Source: Gymnopilus junonius (Eukaryota > Basidiomycota > Agaricomycetes > Agaricales > Galerinaceae). From it: a stretch of DNA of 64,000 nt. The notes below the pieces were generated by a model. It searched no databases and had not been told where the DNA came from. It saw only the letters and a list, made by a program, of their open reading frames with translations. Both the position numbers and the translations under genes were made by a program. Below, one piece after another: positions 48,298 through 60,067 of the stretch (positions are counted from its first letter, which is position 1; the number at the start of each line of letters is the position of its first letter). The DNA is taken from NCBI GenBank assembly GCA_015501075.1, contig JADNYJ010000139.1, positions 43,513 through 107,512 of the forward strand, in the 5' to 3' direction.

Positions 48298-51200
48298 TCA
48301 CTCCATAAGAAAATCTGCCTGCGATGACTCAAGATATGAAACGACTGCGACATTCATTTTTGCCATCAGCTTGGGCGACTGTCGATTGAACTGCATTTGA
48401 TTACGCCACTGATGGCTGTTGAGAGGTACTGCGTCCCCCAAAAGTATGGCATTGCGGCGGCGGATGAACCATTCCTCACATTCTTCAGTCCATGCATCGA
48501 CATTGAGGCTGCTGCCGTTCCATATTGATGCTCGGGGCCACCAGGACATGATGGCTGTTTGGTCTAGAGCAAATTTATATTAGAAAGTGGATTAGAGACA
48601 GAACAAGATAACATACCGCCTTTTCCAGTGTACACATGGTAGGTGCCGCACATGAGATCCGAGATACTTTCTATTAGCTGATCATCCACCATATGGCGCC
48701 CGTTCTGATCTACGAAAACAGCCTGCTGTCCGTCAAGCGCACTCTGAGATGGACCTTCAAAGACGACAAAATTTGGCATAATCTCTCTGGCCAAATGAGC
48801 AACAATTCCTCCATAGCATAGAGCAATACGGCATTCGGGTGTGGAGAGAACAACTTCATCTCTGAGTGCCTCATACCGTGCATAGTCCGCAAGATCAAAC
48901 ATATAATTAATATTGTAAGCACCAAGAAGAGGAGTCGAGGTTCGTGGAGGGAGGTTTCGAGGAAGAGACCTGGAAACAGGAGCGAGAGTGCGGAAAGGAA
49001 TTCCATGGTCTACAAGATATTCGAGGACATCCAGTTCAGAAGGGCCCAGACGTCGACGTATAATCTCCAAAGCAATCATCGGGTAAACAGCAATGTACCA
49101 CAATCCTACTGCGTCTTTCCGTGGGCGTAAGAGACACTTTGGTATACCGTCAAAGTATCTGATTTCAATCCAAAAGTGGACTTCCTGGATGCATTTCAGT
49201 GCACGATTATTACCCGGGCTCAGATCCCAGTATTTCCCAGGCACATCATGGAATGGTCGCTCAGAGGAAGAAAGTACATGTAGAAAGTCAGCTACCGGAG
49301 GCTGTTCAGTTTCCGAGTTGGCAAGCCTATTTCCACCCACGGAATAGAGCATGGTTTTCCATGTTTTGAACCTGTGATTTCCGGTGTCTGCAAAATGGTC
49401 AGAAAGGCCAGCTTCGCGAGCCTCATCGGCCGTGTAGCCATAGTGGTAAAACATCAGTTCATCAAAGGTATCCTGTGCGGCAAGGGTTGGAATAGTTGAT
49501 GCCAAAGGAGTAAGGGCAAGGACATCATCTCTCGAGGCCGTAAACAGATCCAAGTCATGATCCTCATCCTCTCTCAAAGCATCTTCAGAGTGGTGGCCAT
49601 GGTCTTCCGAAGTATCTTTGGAGGTAACGATATCCTCGATGAGAGGTGCCAACTCCGACGCAGACATAGTAGGAGGTCCGTCAGCTGCAAGAAGCACAGA
49701 ATCGGTACCCTTTTTGTTGACGTCTTCTCCTTGAGCCAATTTTGAAGGTGCGCCTGACATAATATCGCGTGGAATATGTTCGTCGACCTCCATATCTGAA
49801 TCATGATTGAGGGCAATGGTAGTCGGAGATGGCGGATGATCACAAGGGATTTCAATCGCAGTGCCAGGAACCGACTGAATGGAGGTTAACTCTTCGTCGG
49901 GGACTGGCTCTGCTTGACTATAAGGAGCAGAGTTCTTTGTGGCTGCTTGAGGAGTGGAAAACAGCTGGTTGGAAGGTATAAAGGGAGAAAAGTCATCAGA
50001 CTCTGAGTCCGAGTCCCATTCCTTCTGATTAGACGTGAAAGTCTCTTCGTCTTCATTTGGATCGAAACTCCATTCAGAGCAGCAATCCCATTCCTTGTCG
50101 AATGAGTCAAAGAATTTCTGATCATTTGGGATGGTGGCCCATTCCTGCTCAATCTGTCCTTGGGTCATGATTGTGCGAACACGAAAACCCGAATCGTCCG
50201 CCTTTTCCCAAGTATAAACTTTTGGTCCTCGCTTTCCCGGTGTAGGCTTATGAACTTGCTGTTTTAAGGAGTGGAGACGCTCAGCTCTCTTTGCCTGAGT
50301 CTCCTTGAGCCGCCGAAGTGCGTGGTTTTCTTTGCGCCGCTGAAAGAAGGCGCGCATTGTCTCTCCTGGACGCTGACGAGTATTAGGCTTTACCGGAGGA
50401 AAAGAGTCGAGGGAAACGCTAGGAAAATGAGTGGCTGGCCTTGTCGAGCTGGAAATATTCTGGCTTGCACGGAGCTGCGGAATAAGTGGTCGGGCCCATG
50501 ACAATGAATTATTGAGGGTGAAAGGAGGGCGACCCCAGAATAGCCAAATCGGAATCTGGGCTTCAATCATGTGAGGCACCAATACAGCCCATGCACATGT
50601 AGTCATGTCGACAATACACCCCAGGCGCTTTATATGAGGACTGACGAAGGGCTCGATGCATCGAATCCACTCTCGATGGACATTTATGCCAGCATTTTCG
50701 AAGACTGTGGCCAATGAAATATTAAAGTGTGGATTGGAAGGGTCGACCTGACAAAGGGTAATGAGAAAGGCCATGTAGCTCATGTATATGACAAAAGCAC
50801 TAATAGATTCTGTAATGGCGGTATGTGCTGCCACCTCACTCTTGTGCGCTTCAAAATATCCAAAGGACCCAGGCTTCTCGGGGACGTTCCAAAGACCTTT
50901 AGATCGGGGGCAGGTCTTGAACACATGTACGGACAATGCATGAGCAGCAGCCCGTGATGTCTGCTCAAAATTTTTCCAAAGTTTCTGGACCTTGCGGGGA
51001 AGATGCCAGCCATATCTATCGTGTTCAAGATGCATCCGGTCTACGGGGGTCCCAAACCATGATTTGAAAGGACCGATGAGGGGAGCAGCAGGTAGGAACG
51101 CCAGATATGGATATGAGGCCAGCGACCAGCGGCAGTTGTGGCGCTCAGACGGCAATGACAACAGGGAGGAGTTGGAAGGAGGATGGATCTGTGGAGGAGG

Positions 51201-51346
51201 ATTACGCAAATTGGGAGAGGTGAAATAGAGGCCAGAGTTAGAAAATTCGAATTCGGCAGAAAATGACCGTGCAGGCTGAGGCCAAGAAGCTATCAGAAGC
51301 ACATAGTGAGTATGGATAAAAAATGCCAAACAGTGCACATACTCAT
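48298..51346 (-). CDS. 980-aa protein of a multicopy agaricomycete family
   Basis: The reading is 51346-51343 (ATG A), 51289-48617 and 48563-48298 (TGA), all phases consistent. The 4-nt first coding exon is followed by a GTATGT...GATAG intron. The N-terminal third has PLIGPFKSWFGTP, LEHDRYGWHLP and AQIPIWLFWG. A basic linker follows (RQRPGETMRAFFQRRKENH, PGKRGPKVYTWE), then FDKEWDCCSEWSFDPNEDEE, a long acidic Ser-rich disordered middle (residues about 430-640), and a folded C-terminal part (YNINYMFDLADYARYEAL). The last exon has the hallmark SWWPRASIW, LNVDAWTEECEEWFIRRR. I know this architecture from many agaricomycete genomes, where it is multicopy and of unknown function; no catalytic motif is evident. 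It is fully open here, unlike most neighbours. Confidence 0.78.
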
Positions 51347-51477
51347 GATGTCCAATGGTAGTGTATAGGATAGAGATCGGGCAAAGGAAAGGCCAAGAAT
51401 GCCAAAGTTTTCGTCACAAAACCTGCAAAGAAGTTCAAACCAGTGGTCGAGGAGTCCAGAAAATCTGAGTAACTAGC

Positions 51478-51800
51478 ACCAACTTTGCCGTTACACAACA
51501 TGCAAAGCTCGCCAGAAAAAGTCCACAAAATGACGAGTGAGGAGAGGTCTACTTTGCTGTTACACAACACGCAAAGCCAACAGATAGGGACCGGGTACAC
51601 AACACGCGAAGCTGACAGATAGGGACCAAGAAGAGAGAAAAAAGTTGAAGGTCAACTTGTCTACTTTGCTGTTACACAACACGAAAAGCCGACAGATAGG
51701 GACCGGGTACAATGCGAAGCCGACAGATAGGGACCGGGATAGATATGACAGAGAGAAAAAAAGTCGACTTTGCCATTACACAACCTGCAAAGTCGATTCT
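51478..51800. repeat. Interrupted minisatellite (CTTTGC.GTTACACAACACGC)
   Basis: Units built of TACTTTGC.GTTACACAAC, GCAAAGC and GACAGATAGGGACCGGG recur at about 51478, 51549, 51597, 51660, 51711 and 51768 with variable spacing (about 50-60 bp) and partial deletions. It lies just upstream of the start of the 980-aa gene. Confidence 0.75.
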
Positions 51801-51978
51801 GGAGAGGAGATGTAGCAACTTGAACTGCTGTCGACCGCACAGGATAACAGGGAGCAGCCAAACAATCTGCAGCCAAACAGCCTGCAGCCAAACAGGAGAC
51901 CACCAAATACAGATCTGATTCCAACTCTGCGTCATCGCGTCATCGCCAACAATTCTCCCTCTCCTTCCTCATTTTCAG

Positions 51979-52378
51979 GTGCCCGATTCATATGGATTGC
52001 TCTGATGAATCGGGGCCAATGCTCTACGCTTCCTCCTCTGGCTCATGTCCCGACCAAGACCCAGAATTCATATGCAGTGCTGCGACGAATCTCGCGGTCA
52101 CTATTTCTACCCTCACTGGTCCTTTTTTCACTGGCTCATGTCTCCAGGAATCAGGATTTGTATGCAGTGCTGTGACGAATCTTGCACTCATTATTTCTGC
52201 CCTCTTTGGTCCTCTTTCACCAGCTCATGTCTCAACCAAGACCCAGGATTCATACGCAGTGCTGCGACGAATCTCATGGCCAATTTTCTATGCTCTTTGG
52301 TTCTCTTTCACTGGCCCATGCCTCTACTAAGACCTAGGATTCGTACGGAGTGCTCCAACGAATCTGTCAGTCATTTTC
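51979..52378. repeat. Minisatellite, about four 89-93-bp units
   Basis: Units begin with GCTCATGTC/GCCCATGCC at 52041, 52134, 52223 and 52314 and share CCAAGACCCAG, GTGCTGCGACGAATCT and TGGT.CTCTTTCACTGG. A partial unit precedes from 51979. Frames through it are open on the plus strand only because the repeat is, so no gene is called. Confidence 0.8.
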
Positions 52379-52559
52379 AACTCAGATATTTTCCTTGTTC
52401 CTTATACTTCTAATGCAAACTTGCATTCCTTGACAGTACGTTTTATGAGCACTCTGTAGATGTTAATGCTGGATCTAATCAGGAATATAGAATTACGCCT
52501 TCCTTCTCCTTCTCGCCTAGCCTTCCCCTTGTGGTCCGAACAGCTTTCTCGAACCCTCA

Positions 52560-55500
52560 TCACTCATCGTCGTCAATCCAGATTTTCATCCAATTCAATT
52601 TCTCCTTTGAGATTTCGAAGTCGTCTTTGATGATGCGAGGCAATCCCTTGAGCCACTCTTGGTCGTATAGAATCTTTGGGAGTCCTTGGATTTCAGGACG
52701 CCTAGATTCGCCAACATCTCCTCTCCGCATCCTCCCGAGAGGCTTGGATCCCTTTTTGGAGAACAGATGTGCATCTTTCCTCTGCGCATCGAGGATTTCC
52801 ATCTCTTTTGACATTTCTCATCTCCATGGCATAGCATTGACGCGATAAACCACCTGACCTGCGGCATCGACTTCGCTTTCATCAGAGCTCATCCCACCTT
52901 CGCCAAGGAGTTCTATCACATGTAGCAACCATTCCCAAATGAAGCGATCTTTTGCCCCCTGATCCTTCTTGATTGAGATCATCCGTTGAAGTGTTTCCTT
53001 TCGCCGGGCAAATCTCTGCAATAGGCATCTGTCGTCATTCGTTTTGCAATGCACATTCACAAGGAACTTACAGCTAGCCATCTCGTTGTGGCGCATGCCA
53101 CCTTCTCTGCGTTGTCACGTTCGATGGCCATCCACTCTTCGATTTCACTCGGACATTCAACTTCACCATCCTCCTTGACTTTGGGCTGTGCCTTTCTCCA
53201 AATCCACCTTAAATGTTCCAATCGTTGAATGACGAGTTCCTGGATATAATCATTTGAGCGTTCGGTCAATGATTCGAATTTATCGTCCTTGTCTTCTTCC
53301 CAGTAGTGTCTGACTACCTCAACCATGAGCTTGATGATGGCCTTATTCCAATTGCTCATCAGTTTGTGCCGCAAGTCAATATGAAGGTCCTCCAGATCTG
53401 GGCCTTTCTCATCATCATCCATAAATTCCTCAAGCTCTTCATCCTGCGTTGCCACATGGCTGATGAACTCCTCATCTCTATCAAACTGGAATTTGTCTTT
53501 GAAGGTGTCACGGACCAGCTCCTGGTGTGATTAAGTATCAGCATATCCTCACCTGGCAGACGAAACTCACGCAATATAAACATCTTTGTGACTTCGTTTC
53601 GGTTGCCTTTTCTTTCATCAATTTTTCATTCGGCTTCTTCTGCCTCTTGCGACGAGGGGTGTTATTACCACTGCTATTCCCGGGTGAAGATGACTGAGCC
53701 TGTATGGCATTCTTGAAGACTTCCCCTAACAATTTTGTCATGGTTCTCATCGTGAGAGGGGCATCTAACTTCTCTTCACTACCATCACTGCTGGAGTCTT
53801 CATCCGGAGGGGTCGAGTGGTGTTTCATTTTCTGTTTACCCTTGCCTTTTGATTTAGATGGGGTGCGTATTTGCGTATCTTCGCCTCCATCAGATTTCAT
53901 GGAATCATCGCCGTCGTCTTCACGGTCATTGCCCCCTCGCCCATTATTGCCTCTTACTTCCGGTACCACAGCTCTTGCCACTTCTTCATCTGATGCCATA
54001 TCCACATCTTCATCGCCATTTTGAACAATATCCTTTTTTACTGGCCGTCTGTTTGTCAGATCTTTTTCGACTTCCGCCTACAGAACAGATATACATTTAT
54101 CAGAATCAATCAATTTATTCGTCTCATATGAAGGACTTCACCTCGCTTTCAGAATCTGGCACTTCCTCCTCTACAGCGCGAAGAAATTGCCGCTGCTTAT
54201 GGAAAGTGTGGTGCCTGAGGGTTTGCCATGGTCCATTGTTCCGAGGCAAAGGTCTGACACTTCCTCGCGCGGTGTCGCTCAGAGGCGACGTCGTCATCTC
54301 CATCTGCAGTATCACGAGGCCTTTTCCTTGCTTTGTCAGAGGATTCCTCAGCTGGCTGGCTTCTGGCACGGCTTGCATTCCGATTCGACGAGGACGTGGC
54401 TGGTCGCTTAGCATCAGATTGATGGGAGGGTCCAGGGCGAGGTGCAGTGGTTTTCGACGAGGACGTGGCTGGTCCATCAGATTGACGGGAGGGGCCAGGG
54501 TGAGATTCAGCGGTTTTCGATGAGGGCGTGGCTGGTTCATCAGATTGACGGGAGGGGCTAGGATGAGGTTCAGCGGCTTTCATTCTGTTGCTAGAGGATT
54601 TTTTGGGTGTATTAACGCCTTTCTTGGTTGCAAGAGCCTGACGTATTGATAAGACCATGGCCTGAATCAACAAAAGAAATATTACCTCTTTGTCAGTGCG
54701 ATACTCCGTCCGTTTTGTTCGTTGAAGCTGTGCAGCGTCCTGGGCCTCTTTCTCAGCCTGCGTGAAATCATAAGTGGCAGCTCTGCAATTGTTGATTACC
54801 GTGGTCACACCTGTTGACGTTCAGCCTCTATCCCGCTACCTGACCTTGCCCATTCATCCAATTCCTTTCGCAACTTCACAAGCTCCACCTCAAGATATTC
54901 ATTGGCTTTCTTGCACTTGTCGAGCTCCTTTCGTGATGCTGTGGCCTCTTGCTTGAGGGTCTCGATGGTCTCGTTCTGAATCTGCAGTTCCTTTTGCAGA
55001 TCTGCACCCTGGGCGATAATTTTGTTCTTTGTGTCAACTTCTTCTTCCAGTTTAGCAATTTGTCCTTCGAGGCTCGGTAAAACTTCTTCTTCCAGTTGAG
55101 CAATCTGTGCTTCGAGGCTCTGTAAAGAAGGTGAGGACAATGGATGACAGGTGATGATGAAATGCTAACGTGTATTTTCTCTGTGTTGTCCTCTTCTCTA
55201 GACCTCATTTCTTCCTGAAGTGTAAAATTGTGGTCCTGGATGGATTGTGCCGATTCCTTTTGGGTGTGAACGACGCAGCAAAATATACATTAAATCTGAT
55301 GACCTACCACCTTCAAGTGCTCCACCTTTTTATCAAAGGACGACTTTGTTCATTGAAGTTCCTCTTCAAGCTCCTACGTAAGTTGAATTTAGTCGATTCT
55401 TCTGAAGCACCGAATAACTTACTGTCTTTTCAGCATCCCACACTCTTTGTCCCTCTTCGGCGGCCTTCCGCATGTCTTCCACCTTCTGCTTCAGCTTCTC

Positions 55501-56938
55501 GATATTCTGCTGGAGGCTCTTTTTGCCATGCCCAAACTTGTTATCTCGGCGTCCTTAACTTCCAACGTTGTTATCACTACCTCCAGATCCTTCGCATTGT
55601 TCTGCAATTCCTCCTTGAGAACAGCCTTTTCAGTTATCACTGCCTGCAGATCCTTCTCTCTGTTCTGCAATTCCTCCTTGAGAGCAGCCTTTTCTTGTTG
55701 GAGACCTCTGATAATGCTGTCGGTGAACTGGCTGTACGAAGCGGAGTGCTCCCTGTACTCCTTGACGACTCTCCCTTCTGCTGACGCTGCCAGTCGGTTT
55801 GCTTTCCGGATAGGAATCCAGTTCATCACCTCGGACATAAAGGGCTTCTTTGACTCAGACGCCTCTGATTTTCTCTTCTTACTACTTCGCTCTGCCTGAA
55901 TCTGCTCATCGTTGTCCCGATTTGCTGATCTTTTTGCCTCGGTTGACGAGCTGCTGCTTGCGGAGGTGTCCAGATTCTCTGCCCAGTTCGGGTTTGGCAT
56001 TTGGAAAGCAACAGATTGATGTGGTGCTTCAACAGGCTTTGTCAAGTCCCCCCAGTTTGGCGTCATTGATTCCCCCAAGGCTGGTGAAAGGCGCCAGGAG
56101 TGAATTGAAAATGAATCTGCTCGTGGTCTCGTTGGATGGTTTCCTCTGGCAATGAATGAGTCTCGGCCGAGGAGTGCTCATGCCATCTGAGCTGGGTTTA
56201 TTGGAGGCGGACTGGGCAGAGTCAGTCTCCCACTGGGCTTGCAGTTCATCAGAGGGGCTAGGCAAGAATAACGGTGTGCGCTGCGTGAATTAAGGGTGTA
56301 TTGTTGCGTAAGAGTCTCCTCCTCATCGGCCATGTACTGTGATCGCCGATCGGGATGAGGGGACGTCTCCGACTCATTGGCACTGTGATACTGAGATCGC
56401 CCGTCATCATCGTCCATTTCCTCATCGACATCCGCGGGTGCTGCAGTCAAAGAGGCCCACTATTAACGGCGCTCTGATTCTCCATAACTTTGGAAAATGG
56501 TGGAGAGATATCAAGTGAGAAAATGAGTGCCTTTCTTTGGGGACCGAGGTGCACTCGACTTTGCCATTTGCCATAAAAGGTAAGCCACATGTCGGTATAA
56601 ATACCATTGACGCATGAAAGGGCATTTCTTTTACAGATTTCCCTCTTATCTTCGGGTTCCACTCTGTTATCCACCACCATCTGGTCTTTCTAGCATGCCT
56701 AATACCCGCCTTTTCGTCGAATACACCCCCCAGGCCAGTGCTCATCATCCAGCTTTTCATCCCACCCTGACACTGTCACTTTCAGGCTATTGAAGGCAGA
56801 GTCCGAGCTCGTCTTTATTCCCGAAATTTCCCCAGGCCCTGCATGGTACACATTGCAATGAGGCAGCCAGATCGCCGCCGCCCCAAGCGCGATATGCATT
56901 TGCTGAAAACGTCTTAGGCTTTCAGCAATTACAGCCAT
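52560..56938 (-). pseudogene. Long coiled-coil gene of a multicopy agaricomycete family, decayed
   Basis: Segments read on one strand in order. 5' part: MAVIAESLRRFQQMHIALG, then DNRVEPEDKREICKRNA and RVHLGPQRKALIFSLD, in three different frames. Next comes a Ser/Lys-rich stretch and repeated coiled-coil heptads (EEELQNREKDLQAVITEKA; AQIAQLEEEV, 56.0-54.8 kb). A Pro/Ser-rich part follows with three 21-residue repeats (54.4-54.6 kb), then acidic and basic disordered tracts. The C-terminal domain contains LVRDTFKDKFQFD, WIWRKAQPKV, GEGGMSSDESEVD, YRVNAMPWR and GLPKILYDQEWL. Lesions: one-base shifts at about 55520 (A run), about 54200-54330 and twice near 56700, plus TGA at 55350-55352 and 52818-52820. 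Introns otherwise stay in phase. The C-terminal domain is one I recognise as repeated in agaricomycetes; function unknown. Confidence 0.65.
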
Positions 56939-57044
56939 TTGTCCATAATTGCCTTGTTACCATTAAAGAAGGACGACATTTCTACAAGTTCATGGTCTTT
57001 TTCAAGTGGCACCATCTCTTGCCACCAAACCCATGCCTCCAGAA

Positions 57045-57170
57045 TTTAATGATGGGTGTTCCAGTCTTGCGATCCGATGTTGTGGTAATGAGTGTCGGGA
57101 TAAACGCTGCACATGTCAACATGAAAGGGCGCGATGCTACACTTGCAGACTGGCTGATAAAACGGTGCGC
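57045..57170 (+). other. Cysteine-rich frame, possible transposase-tail relic
   Basis: A plus-strand frame here has closely spaced cysteines (RCCGNECRDKRCTCQHERAR, then CYTCRLADK). The pattern resembles the metal-binding Cys clusters at the end of some fungal DNA-transposon or KDZ-associated proteins. There is no upstream transposase frame. Coincidence is possible. Confidence 0.25.
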
Positions 57171-57199
57171 TCTGGAAGTTTTGTATCAAATAACTTAAC

Positions 57200-57872
57200 T
57201 AACATATCCTTGCCTAGCTTTGCACGTAACGCTCGCCTTAGACGCAAGCACGTCCCGGTGAAACTGTACTATCAAAAGTAGACTTAACTGTTTGTATTCT
57301 GTATACACCATGTAAAACATTGTATCCTTTCTCTCTTGAATGCTGCATCGGCAATATGAGGACCATATTGAACTAAGTAGAGGCTTGAATTGCTTGGTGG
57401 ACTTGAGATGCTTAAACCTTGGCTGCAGGACGAGGGATGTATGGGTAAGGTACAAAATGCATACCTATAGAATGAGAAAGAATGTAGCTATCTAACCATG
57501 TAATTTTTGAGAGTCTCTCAGGGGTAATAAGTATACTTGGTGATGATATTTCGCAAGTGATGAAGTTGAGAATGTCGGGCCTGGTTACCAAGTTTACCGA
57601 CCTGCTAAATATGACCAAGCTCCAAAGATTGCTGCAAAGACCGCATTTTCGGATGTTTACCTAAGCTTCAAAATATTGATAATTGCATTCTAGCTGCTCA
57701 TAGCTTTAGTACAAATGTTTGATCTCGATCGTAGGTGCAGCGATAGTCACTTTATAGGATAAAAACAAACATCCAAAGATTTTCGCTCAGTTTTGATGCG
57801 ACCAAGGGGTCTGATTGAAAACGAGTCCCGTAATCGGGTCCAGGTAAATTTAGGGATGTTTTTGTACTTTAG
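57200..57872. other. Intergenic, no gene recognised
   Basis: Short frames only; no motif. Confidence 0.5.
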
Positions 57873-59007
57873 TTACATCAGCAAGTCAACAATTTACTTT
57901 TCCGCTTTTTGTTGTTTTTTGACTTTTTGGATGGCACCAAAAAGCTGTCAAAAAGTTAGCTACTGACTATCCTTGAATATACAAATAAGTTGCGGAAAGA
58001 TGACATGGGGGTCGTAAACGTGCTACTAGTTACTTATAAAGCCCATTCCTAGCAATCTTGTCCATCAAAATGATCATACGACCACACCAATGTGCTCAAT
58101 CGAGCTCGACGTGTCCTTCCACAGTGCCCACTGCAAGCACTGCAAACCAGTATGTATGAAATGGTAGGGATAGCCATCCGCTTCCATATACATGACCACC
58201 TCGGCGCACCACAACGATGGGAGGAAGTGTTATGCATGTCGCGCCGGGTGTGGAGAGGACGAAAGGGCAAGAGCAACCAAGCGACGCGTCACCGGCATTC
58301 CACGTTCGATTTGAACTCCGACGCACGTGATATGTTGAACAACTATTTACGCCAATTCCACGGCTACTCATCACTGTCTCTCTCCTCTCATCCACCACCA
58401 CGTCCGATCATTTGCCTCAAGCACCCCTCTCAGCTCCGCCAATGCTGCCTTGAATACTCGACTTCTTAGAAACTATGGTGGTGGTCCTTTCCGATGGCAT
58501 GCAATGAGTAACTTGAGTAACTGATAGGGATGGACAATCGGATATGGGTATTGGAAACAATCAGGTAAGTGGCCCTCGTCGACTTGTGCAAGATGTTTTG
58601 ACTGACCAAAATTATCGCGGAATGAAGTGCAGGCCCATCAGTTTCCTTGCTGCCCCTCTGTTACTCATAAGTGGGACACTGATGGAACCTCCAAGCAAGC
58701 AGAGTCACACTAGGTTGGGATTCGAGAGCTGGATTGCCAGAAATAATAGAACTTGAAGTTTGTTACATATATACCATGGACCAGTTAATAATTACCACAT
58801 ACATTACTTATGTAACGCGTACAATATCCAGTAGGGACTTTTCACTTTTGTAGCTTTTTCACTTTTTCTGCCTGCCGGACCAGTCCGAAAAGCATGCTGC
58901 TTTTTGGGAATGGACCCTGGACTTTTTTGACTTGCGGCTTTGACGCTTTTTAGCGCTTTTTTCACTTGCACAAGCGGAAAAAAGTAAATTGTTAAACTAC
59001 TGATGTA
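57873..59007. mobile_element. Non-autonomous DNA transposon-like element with terminal inverted repeats
   Basis: A 36-nt terminal inverted repeat is visible: 57873-57908 (TACATCAG..AG...AACAATTTACTTTT) and, in reverse complement, 58972-59007, agreeing at about 30 positions with a 2-nt gap. Both ends are followed inward by T- and A-rich subterminal tracts carrying CTTTTT and GACTTTTT words. The about 1.1-kb interior has no transposase frame. I could not find a clear target-site duplication, so superfamily is open (hAT-like subterminal composition is only suggestive). Confidence 0.55.
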
Positions 59008-59180
59008 CCTGGCAGAGTCCAGTTTGAGGTGCTAAAAATCAGTTTACATTGCTAGGATTATGCTACATACAACAGGTTAGGTACGTCTAAGCTATGGACA
59101 TAAGAACTAGTAAAAGCTACAATAAGTCTAATCTATCTATGAGACTAGAGGCCAAGAAAAGAATTTTGAACATTTCAAAT

Positions 59181-60067
59181 TTAACCTGATGCTTTGGCCT
59201 TCCCTTTTGCGATTGTCGCCTTTCCAACCTTAGCAAGCTTTTCATTTTTCTTATGACGAGCGCGACCCGAAGTATACTTGAGGTCGAGGCAGATCAAGTC
59301 AATGACCGGCCAGGAATCAGCATAATCTTGGAGTACCGGGAACTTCTGGCAAGCCTGATCATGAAGAGATTGTCAGCGATGAAATATAGATGAAGTAGTA
59401 GGACTTACTAAGGTTCGAACATTGACAAGTCCAGTGAGCGACTGGGACGAGAAGTTCTTTGTTGGATCAAGGTGCTCCTCCACAAGCTTCTTCACATAAG
59501 TCTAGAATAACAGGTGAAGACTAAACGATATGGTAGTGCATTAAATAAATCTGAACGTACTTTAATGGACTGATACTTCTTCGCCTCCCAGCCAAGTGCT
59601 TGCTCGAGGTTGTATCCTCCACGACCAGGTCTTCCTGCTTCGCCGTCTGGTTTCGGGATCAGCCCACTGGTGTCATGATCAATTGCACGGGCCTCTTCAT
59701 CTTCCTCATCTGAATCCAGACCCTCCAGACTTGAGTCTGACGATAAGTCCGACTCAAGATCTTTCTGTTCTACCTCCATCTTCGCATGCTGGGATGTGGA
59801 TGTATTCTTGAAGGGCGACGGAGCTGGCTTTTGATGGGACAGAGGAGTAATCTCCCTGGAAGGTGTCTTGTATGGACTGAAGCGAACACGATTGGTTTGC
59901 GAGCGCCGAAGAGATGCTGGCACGGAGCCTGGGCCTAGTTCTTCCTGTGCCAGGAGCCTCGGTGATGGATAGGCTTTGCCGATCTCTGTTTGGGCAAGGA
60001 GATTTGGTGCTGTAGGTGGAGGAGTATATGGCTCAAAAAAAGGGGAAATATCCTCGAAAGATGGCAT
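59181..60067 (-). CDS. 257-aa protein of a multicopy agaricomycete family
   Basis: Three exons, 60067-59561, 59501-59409 and 59354-59181, join in phase 0 throughout to 257 codons plus TAA. The first exon encodes a disordered region with FFEPYTPPP, SVPASLRRSQTNRVRFSPY and an acidic DLESDLSSDSSLEGLDSDEEDEE tract. It ends in GRGGYNLEQALGWEAKKYQS. The short second and third exons form a helical domain (TYVKKLVEEHLDP, FPVLQDYADSWPVIDLICLDL) and a basic Lys/Ala tail. I recognise this layout as another lineage-specific multicopy family, usually unnamed. No enzymatic motif; the charged tracts suggest a nuclear or nucleic-acid context, which is inference. It shares its upstream region with the WD40 gene transcribed the other way. 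Confidence 0.72.

Noticed and set aside
51338..51340. GTG at 51338 as the start of the 980-aa gene
   Set aside because: An ATGA plus GTATGT...GATAG intron gives a normal ATG start in frame; the GTG lies inside that intron.
51992..52330. Plus-strand open frames as a secreted repeat protein
   Set aside because: They are a by-product of the 91-bp minisatellite, which stays open in two plus-strand frames because of its composition.
58092..58469. 125-aa frame inside the TIR element as a transposase
   Set aside because: No transposase motif (DDE, hATC, zinc finger) and low protein-like character.
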